DNA from: Oscillospiraceae bacterium
GTDB lineage: Bacteria > Bacillota > Clostridia > Oscillospirales > Oscillospiraceae
DNA length: 55,471 nucleotides
Direction: 5' to 3'
Assembly: GCA_020025425.1 (NCBI GenBank)
Contig: JAHHSD010000008.1
Location: 1 to 55,471, forward strand
The position numbers were made by a program, and so were the translations under genes. The first letter of the stretch is position 1. Each line of letters opens with the position of its first letter. A model generated the notes under the pieces. The model saw only the letters and a program-made list of their open reading frames with translations. It was not told where the DNA came from and made no database searches. Below are positions 50,121 to 55,471 of this stretch, piece by piece.

Positions 50121-50810
50121 TTACAGCTTACTACCCCCCTTTTTTGTCTCCTGTATGCACAGTGCATGATATAAATCTGGACTACATCCAGAAAAACACT
50201 CCAACAACAGGGGTGAAAAGGCACCGCATTCACCATTCAGGATCATTTTTACTGCCTGAGCGTGTTTGATTCTCCCTTTGTAGCACCTTGGCTGTGTCAA
50301 GGCATCATACACGTCTGCAAGGCTGACAATCTGGGCAGAAAATGGGATAGCCTCTCCGCAGAGCTCATAAGGATAACCCTTTCCATCCCATCGTTCATGA
50401 TGATAACTGCACACATCCAAGATTGTGTGTATGTACTCGCTGTCCTCCTCTGTTACCAGTGCAATGAGTTTTGCACCAAGAAACGGGTGGGCATGGATCA
50501 AGTTCCATTCCTCTGCGGTCAGGCTCTCCTTTTTGCATAGGATCGAATTGGGGAGCATGATTTTTCCGATATCATGAAATAGGGCAGATTCAGAAATCAG
50601 AAACTGTCTATGCTCGTTCAACGCACATTCAGGATGTGTCTCTGCAACTGTTTTCAGCAGCAGCTTTGTGTACCAGCGGACTGCCAGCGCATGCCGCTTC
50701 AGGTCGAAGGGCTGAAACTCAAATATTTTGTCCAACGTAGAAATGGGGGTAAATTGACCATTTCGATGTGCATTCGCCCTGAAAGCCTTCCTCTCTTTAG
50801 AGGGACTCAT
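50121..50810 (-). CDS. Stand-alone HD-GYP phosphodiesterase-like protein
   Basis: A 229-residue protein made almost wholly of an HD-GYP domain. The metal motif is FHDIGKIMLPNSIL, followed by HPFLGAKLI, YHHERWDGKGYPYEL (the GYP signature with its HHE), IVSLADVYDALT and a KG-containing helix. All residues expected for a c-di-GMP phosphodiesterase appear present. It has no sensor domain; the upstream protein may supply that. The ATG at 50810 overlaps the upstream stop by 4 bases; a TTG at 50819 with AGAGGGG is an alternative. Confidence 0.88.
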   Translation of the reverse strand: MSPSKERKAFRANAHRNGQFTPISTLDKIFEFQPFDLKRHALAVRWYTKLLLKTVAETHPECALNEHRQFLISESALFHDIGKIMLPNSILCKKESLTAEEWNLIHAHPFLGAKLIALVTEEDSEYIHTILDVCSYHHERWDGKGYPYELCGEAIPFSAQIVSLADVYDALTQPRCYKGRIKHAQAVKMILNGECGAFSPLLLECFSGCSPDLYHALCIQETKKGGSKL

Positions 50811-51250
50811 ACCGTACAAACTGTGCCCCTCTCGTGCTGAAGTAGAATGGATAGCTGACGGCCGTTAGGAAGCGTTTGTTCTACGGTATAGAAGCCGCTT
50901 TCCAGATCTTTTCCCAACCGACTCTTTTCTGCGTCCTCTGAGGGACTGTAAATTGGCAGTTCAGCAAGATAGGAGGGAAATCCGTGATATGTGTTACCCA
51001 TGCAGACAGCTACACGCCCTTTTGTTGCTTTTCTGCAAAGAATACACATGGTATTCAGATCTTGTGTGCAGCCTGAAAAGGACTGGTCACAAAGCATGAT
51101 GAGTGATGCATCCTCTCCGTCCACACAGAGCGTCTGCTGTTTTAAGCTGGTAAGCGGAACTATGATGCAGCGTTCAACATATTGGATAGGGATGGCATAT
51201 CCATCCTGTCCGTATTGCGATACGATACAAAGCTCAGAATAGGTTGACAT
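50807..51250 (-). CDS. Unknown protein, possibly CheW-like
   Basis: A 147-residue protein with no clear family. The pattern of short beta strands (ELCIVSQYGQDGYAIPIQYVER, in part; TKGRVAVCM; GRQLSILLQ) and the YAIPI-xx-V segment resemble a CheW fold, in which such a segment docks to chemoreceptors. It contains seven Cys. The ribosome site GAAAGGAG is strong. It overlaps the HD-GYP gene by 4 bases and lies downstream of a chemoreceptor and a surface protein, which would suit a link between receptor and c-di-GMP turnover. This role is inference. Confidence 0.55.
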   Translation of the reverse strand: MSTYSELCIVSQYGQDGYAIPIQYVERCIIVPLTSLKQQTLCVDGEDASLIMLCDQSFSGCTQDLNTMCILCRKATKGRVAVCMGNTYHGFPSYLAELPIYSPSEDAEKSRLGKDLESGFYTVEQTLPNGRQLSILLQHERGTVCTV

Positions 51251-51339
51251 AATTACAATCTCCTTTCATTAGTAGTATGTAAGATGAATACAGATTTCGT
51301 CAGCAGCATTGGATATGTCTGCACGGAAGGCAGCCTCTC

Positions 51340-53958
51340 TCACTGATTACCCTTTGCGCCGGATTCCATAAGACGGGTGAGCATCACTGCGACCTGAGCA
51401 CGGGTAGCAGTGCCCTTGGGATCAAGAGAACCATTGCCGACTCCGCTTATAATTCTCTGGTCCACAGCCCAATACATTGCTCTGTCCGCATAATCACTGA
51501 CCTGATCCGCATCTGTAAAATTCAAGGACTGGGTGGAGACCGACGGACTGCCGGAATACCGATACAGCATCACAGCCAGCTGCTCACGGGTAATTTGATC
51601 ATCAGCGCCAAACAGGCCGTTTCCGTAGCCGCTGACAATATCTTGCTGTACAGCCCACTGGACAGCTCCCTCGTACCATGCGTTTTCAGCCACGTCGGTA
51701 AAGCTGCTGGAGAGATCTGCTGCAGGGTTGCTTTCCAAATTGTGCAACACCACAGCAAGCATCCCACGGGTCATGCCCAAATCGGGAGCAAACGTCGTCT
51801 TATTGATGCCGTTAAACAGGCTGCGGGCGGTGACAAAATCAACAGCACGCCCTGCCCAATGTCCAGCTGGCACGTCAGCAAAAGTCTTGCCCCGACTCTC
51901 CACCTTTACGTTTACATCCTTCTGCGTGGAGAAAACAAGACCGTTTTTATCAGGGATCGTTTTTGCAGCCACAGTTTCTGTGCCGTCCGGATTTACAATG
52001 ACAATCACATCACCGGGAGCAGGCCGCTTCGGGGTCGGGATCATCACGGTAACGTTCTTGTCCTTGGCAGGGACCTTCACCTCGGCGGACACATAGCCCT
52101 TTCGATCGGCTCTGGTCGCGACCTTGGTACCATCCTTGCGACGCTCTGTTGTAACGCTGGAACCGTCTGGCTTTGCTACAGTTTCCACCATATTGCCCTG
52201 CTTGTCCCAATCGGTTTTGGTGACAGTTTTGTCCTTCTTGGTTTCCACGGTGGTTTTGGAGCCATCGGGTCTTTTGGTGGTCTCTACAATTGTACCATCC
52301 GGCTTTTTGGTGATCTCAGTGGTGGAGCCGTCCGGATTGTGCGTGATCTGGGGCTTGGGTACAGGTTTATTGCCGGAGCTGCTGCCACCGCCGAAGCTTC
52401 CACTGCCGGAGCTTCCGCCGCCGCTCTGCTCAGGAGTCAGTGTCAACTTATCATTCACGAGCTTGGTCAGGTAGTGACCGCCATTATAGGAAACCCTTTG
52501 ACCTTCGGCCAGATATAAATAGAGTTCCTGCTCAGGTGCAGGCTGTGCAGACAAATCAAATGCAGGGATCGTCTGGCTGCACGGCTGGCCGTCTACCTTG
52601 ACGGCATCAAGGCTGTTAAAGTTCTTTAGATGCAGCAGGTGGAGGTCTTTGCCCGCTTCATTTTTAGGCGTGGCAGAAAAAGGTTTGCCTTCTTCACTTG
52701 AGGCCTTGACGCTGGCCTTCCCGATTGTGATTTTGGTTTGACTGGAGGCAGGATTGTCTAAGCCACCACCGATGGCATCACCTTTTGTGCTCTCAGCAAT
52801 TACTCTGCCGCCAGTAATTCTGATCTTACTATTCGCATTGCGTGCTTGATATCCACTGCCAATACCTGCACCGGAGGTTCCTTTTGCATTCACGATACCG
52901 CCGGAGATGACGATATTCTCACCCACACCTGATGCGGCGCCGCCAATGCCGGCACCGCCAAACTCACCACCGACGGCAGTCACATTGCCGCCCTCGATTG
53001 TAATATTCTTGGCATTGCTACCCTCACCGCTGCCAATACCGGCACAGCTACTGGCGCCCTTTGCCACGATTGTGCCGCTCCGAATGGTAATATTACTGGT
53101 CGAACCGAGATATTGACCGCCGATACCGGCACCACCTACCTGGACAGCACTGGCGCCTTGATACCCCTTTCCTCCATGTACCTCCAGATAGGCGTCTGCG
53201 TCACCTGAAGCAGCTGCAATGATTAGATAGGCATTCTCATGAACATTTTGAAACTGGACTGCGGCGGCATCCCAACCGCCTTTCAGCACATTGTGGCCCT
53301 TCAGGTAGAGGTTCAGCTTAGCAGAACCATCTACCTTGATGGCGGGTCTTTCGTTCCCTTGCCCATAGTCTTTCTCCTCTACGGTGATAAGCAACCCGTC
53401 AATGGTGATGGAGCCTACAAAGTCTTTATCTACTGCAATCTGGTGCTGTGTTTCTGTGCCGGGAGCCTTCATAGAGACGACATAGTTTCCGCCATGCAAA
53501 AAGGTCAGGCAGCCGTCTTTAAATTTAAAGTCGTCCCCCCGCTCATCGCCTTCCACCTTCTCCACCTTAAAATCACCTGTATCCACAGGAGCTTGAGGGG
53601 CAGCGGGATCATCGTTCTGCTGGGAACCCTGGGTATCCGTAGAATCCTGGGTGTCCTGAGGCCCCTTCGGGGCATCCGGGGCCCCCGGCGTGGAGGACGG
53701 CTCTTGTTTGTCAGGGGCAGATGGCTCACCTGACTGCTGCTGCTCGCCCGTGGAGGGGGGCGTAGTAGTGTCGGAGCCTGTTGTGGTTTCCGGTGCACTG
53801 GTGCCTGGATCCAATTCTGTGGCTACGCTGACCGGAGCCGCAGGGAGCGGAGATTTCACGTCAACGGCTCCGGCAGTTGCGATCAGATTTGCACTGAACG
53901 CCATGCCCAACATTGCTGCAAACAAACGCTCAGGATATTTTTTCCCCATAAACTTCAT
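51340..53958 (-). CDS. Large SLH-domain surface protein with beta-helix
   Basis: An 872-residue secreted protein. A signal peptide (1-31) is followed by a Ser/Thr/Pro/Gln linker (about 45-125), a right-handed beta-helix-like region (about 185-430) with repeated GAGIGG/GAGIGSG turns and NITIxGGxV strands, a Gly/Ser hinge, a stretch of short repeats built on KPDGS (about 530-615), and three SLH repeats (about 690-865; FADVPAGHWAGRAV, FTDVAENAWYEGAV, FTDADQVSDYADRA). SLH domains anchor proteins to pyruvylated wall polymers. It is probably an adhesin or carbohydrate-binding protein. The leader contains a large hairpin. Confidence 0.9.
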   Translation of the reverse strand: MKFMGKKYPERLFAAMLGMAFSANLIATAGAVDVKSPLPAAPVSVATELDPGTSAPETTTGSDTTTPPSTGEQQQSGEPSAPDKQEPSSTPGAPDAPKGPQDTQDSTDTQGSQQNDDPAAPQAPVDTGDFKVEKVEGDERGDDFKFKDGCLTFLHGGNYVVSMKAPGTETQHQIAVDKDFVGSITIDGLLITVEEKDYGQGNERPAIKVDGSAKLNLYLKGHNVLKGGWDAAAVQFQNVHENAYLIIAAASGDADAYLEVHGGKGYQGASAVQVGGAGIGGQYLGSTSNITIRSGTIVAKGASSCAGIGSGEGSNAKNITIEGGNVTAVGGEFGGAGIGGAASGVGENIVISGGIVNAKGTSGAGIGSGYQARNANSKIRITGGRVIAESTKGDAIGGGLDNPASSQTKITIGKASVKASSEEGKPFSATPKNEAGKDLHLLHLKNFNSLDAVKVDGQPCSQTIPAFDLSAQPAPEQELYLYLAEGQRVSYNGGHYLTKLVNDKLTLTPEQSGGGSSGSGSFGGGSSSGNKPVPKPQITHNPDGSTTEITKKPDGTIVETTKRPDGSKTTVETKKDKTVTKTDWDKQGNMVETVAKPDGSSVTTERRKDGTKVATRADRKGYVSAEVKVPAKDKNVTVMIPTPKRPAPGDVIVIVNPDGTETVAAKTIPDKNGLVFSTQKDVNVKVESRGKTFADVPAGHWAGRAVDFVTARSLFNGINKTTFAPDLGMTRGMLAVVLHNLESNPAADLSSSFTDVAENAWYEGAVQWAVQQDIVSGYGNGLFGADDQITREQLAVMLYRYSGSPSVSTQSLNFTDADQVSDYADRAMYWAVDQRIISGVGNGSLDPKGTATRAQVAVMLTRLMESGAKGNQ

Positions 53959-53980
53959 CTTCCTTTTCTATATATATGGT

Positions 53981-54024
53981 TTCAAGCGGGAGACGCCATC
54001 AGGCTTTGATCTCCCAGGCTTGAA
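53981..54024 (-). ncRNA. Structured leader of the SLH protein gene
   Basis: On the minus strand TTCAAGC and GCTTGAA form an outer stem (54018-54024 with 53981-53987), GGGAGA and TCTCCC an inner stem (54010-54015 with 53988-53993) after a 2-base bulge, and GCC/GGC a small apical stem. It ends 22 bases before the ATG. I cannot assign it to a known riboswitch class; there is no T-run. Confidence 0.45.
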
Positions 54025-54120
54025 CATTGTTCCTGCCGCATCCCGAGGCACTTGATATGCAGGATGCGGCGGAAGGATACAAAACATGGATGCTGGTCCT
54101 GTATCATCTGCATTGAGCGG

Positions 54121-55471
54121 TCAATATTTCTCAAACGTCTGTCTTGCGTTTACCATGTAATCTGCATCAGACAGCTCATCATACGCATGTTCCTCATGAA
54201 CCGTATTTTGAGTTGGAGCAAAGCTGCTGTTCTCAGAGTGCTCCTCAAGCTTAAATCTCCCCACCAGATTCTTCATCATCTGTGCCTGTCCGGAAAGTTC
54301 TTCACTGGCAGCCGCACTTTCTTCTGCGGTAGCCGAGTTGGTCTGGATCACGCTGGAGATCTGATCGAAGCTGGCAGTTACCTCACTCACAGCACTATTC
54401 AGCTTCTCTGCTTCATCTGTTACACTCTCCACAGCTGCATTTGTTCTATCCGCACGTGAAACAACTTCAACCAGGGATTCCGCCGTTTGCTTAGCCAGAT
54501 CACTTCCCTTTTTCACCGCTGTCATGGAAGCTTCGATCAGAACCGCAGATTCCTTGGACGCATCCGCAGAGCGGGCAGCAAGGCTGCGCACCTCATCCGC
54601 CACCACCGCAAAGCCCTTGCCGGCACTGCCTGCTCGTGCGGCTTCCACTGCGGCATTCAACGCCAGAATATTGGTCTGGAAGGCAATATCCTCGATCGTC
54701 TTCATGATCTTTCCAATCTGGGTGGATTTCTCGTCGATCTCCTGCATCGCATTCAGCATATCCTGCATCTGACCATTGCACTCCGTGAGCGCCTGTGCGG
54801 CCTGCTCCATTTCGCCGTGTGCTTCATTGGAATGTCCGGCAGCAGACTTGATAGCAGCGGAGATATCCTGCACGGTTGCGGACAGCTCTTCCATGGAGCT
54901 GGCCTGCTCCGTAGCGCCCTGCGCCAGAGCCTGTGCTCCGTTGGAGACCTGGTCACTGCCGGCGGAAACCTGCTCGGCAGACTGGTTGATCTGTACAAGA
55001 GTATCATTCATTTGGATGCGGAGTGTTCTCAAAGAACGAAGCAGCGATTCATAGTTTCCCACATAAGCATCTGCAGCCTGTGTGCGGATCGTGAAATCCC
55101 CTTTGGAAAGATGGTCAAGTATATTGACCAAGTCCGGGATGATCTTTCTTTGAAAGGACACCAGAGTTCGAATGTTATTTGCCAAGGCGCCCAACTCATT
55201 GGCAGAGGAATAGTTCATCTCAACAGACTCCAGATCGCCCTGTGCCAGCTTCTCGCTGGCTGTCATGACCTCATTTAAAGCCTGATTCAATTCCTTTACG
55301 ATACGATGGCTAGTAATGACGGCAAAGGCACTTCCCACCAAAAGCACAAGGATCAGCAATCCGGAGGCGATTTTCTGGTTTCTCTGTGCCTCATCGATTA
55401 TTTGCTCAGCATGTGCCTCTGAATAGCGCTGGATCTCGGTCATCTTATCCATCATTGGATTGATCACATTG
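54121..55471 (-). CDS. Methyl-accepting chemotaxis protein (5' end outside the window)
   Basis: The last 450 residues of a chemoreceptor; the frame is open to the window edge, so the N-terminal sensor domain is missing. Visible in order are the end of a helical sensor, one membrane helix (IASGLLILVLLVGSAFAVI), a HAMP domain, a second HAMP-like segment (LSKGDFTIRTQAADAYVGN), and the cytoplasmic signalling hairpin with the conserved tip IAFQTNILALNAAVEAARAG. The C-terminus has no CheR/CheB-binding pentapeptide. It is the first visible gene of a run with the SLH, possible CheW-like and HD-GYP genes. Confidence 0.95.
   Translation of the reverse strand, partial: NVINPMMDKMTEIQRYSEAHAEQIIDEAQRNQKIASGLLILVLLVGSAFAVITSHRIVKELNQALNEVMTASEKLAQGDLESVEMNYSSANELGALANNIRTLVSFQRKIIPDLVNILDHLSKGDFTIRTQAADAYVGNYESLLRSLRTLRIQMNDTLVQINQSAEQVSAGSDQVSNGAQALAQGATEQASSMEELSATVQDISAAIKSAAGHSNEAHGEMEQAAQALTECNGQMQDMLNAMQEIDEKSTQIGKIMKTIEDIAFQTNILALNAAVEAARAGSAGKGFAVVADEVRSLAARSADASKESAVLIEASMTAVKKGSDLAKQTAESLVEVVSRADRTNAAVESVTDEAEKLNSAVSEVTASFDQISSVIQTNSATAEESAAASEELSGQAQMMKNLVGRFKLEEHSENSSFAPTQNTVHEEHAYDELSDADYMVNARQTFEKY

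Noticed and set aside
50807..51250. Firm naming of the 147-residue protein as CheW
   Set aside because: Only a weak strand pattern and genomic context support it; no clear CheW motif is visible.
53981..54024. Assignment of the SLH leader hairpin as a fluoride or c-di-GMP riboswitch
   Set aside because: Short pieces (CTGATGGC, CAAAGCC) recall those classes, but the remaining conserved elements and stems are missing.
1..55471. CRISPR arrays, tRNA or rRNA genes, insertion sequences
   Set aside because: No regularly spaced repeats, no cloverleaf-like segments with a CCA end, no rRNA-like sequence and no transposase were found by reading both strands.

Overview
The window looks like a piece of chromosome from an anaerobic, spore-forming, low-oxygen member of the Clostridia, most like the gut Oscillospiraceae (the Flavonifractor/Lawsonibacter/Intestinimonas type). 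The reasons are the spoIIIA genes, a CooS carbon-monoxide dehydrogenase with an [FeFe] hydrogenase, the FMN-dependent enoyl reductase FabK, a cobalamin riboswitch, a moderately high GC content and clean AGGAGG ribosome sites. This placement is an inference from gene content, not from a search.

Layout. (1) 0.1-6.3 kb, minus strand: a PocR-domain sensor kinase, an AraC-type response regulator, then cooS and an [FeFe] hydrogenase. The kinase lacks its phosphoacceptor His, the regulator lacks its phosphoacceptor Asp, and CooS lacks two second-shell catalytic residues. TTGTACA-type motifs sit in both control regions. (2) 6.3-12.3 kb, minus: spoIIIAA-AB without the rest of the spoIIIA operon, then an operon of two M16 peptidase-like proteins, lgt and folD. 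(3) 12.4-15.5 kb, plus: the housekeeping run ylxM-ffh-rpsP-khpA-rimM. (4) 15.5-21.1 kb, minus: a cobalamin riboswitch with a terminator as expression platform, a lipoprotein form of the cobaltochelatase CbiK, a second lipoprotein and a BtuFCD/FecBCD-type ABC transporter. (5) 21.2-26.7 kb: single genes in both directions, several of unknown function, with lower GC in places. (6) 26.7-37.0 kb, minus: a tightly overlapping six-gene operon encoding a MoxR-type AAA+ ATPase, a DUF5682 protein, a VWA protein, a SWIM zinc-finger protein, a small helical protein and a giant DUF4132 protein. This matches the E. coli yehLMPQ/yehI set, which is functionally unexplained; the promoter here carries a near-match to a LexA box. 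(7) 37.2-39.9 kb: accessory small membrane proteins, a 36-residue lipoprotein, a small orphan reading frame and a UPF0340 gene. (8) 40.0-49.8 kb, plus: a complete type II fatty acid synthesis operon, acpP-accBCDA-fabHKDGFZ, ending in a MarR/FabT-like regulator, with an inverted repeat just after the operon promoter. (9) 49.9-55.5 kb, minus: a methyl-accepting chemotaxis protein (cut by the window edge), a large SLH-domain surface protein, a possibly CheW-like protein and an HD-GYP phosphodiesterase.

No tRNA, rRNA, CRISPR array or intact insertion sequence was seen. The parts most worth experimental attention are the degenerate two-component/CODH/hydrogenase locus and the MoxR-VWA-DUF5682-SWIM-DUF4132 operon.
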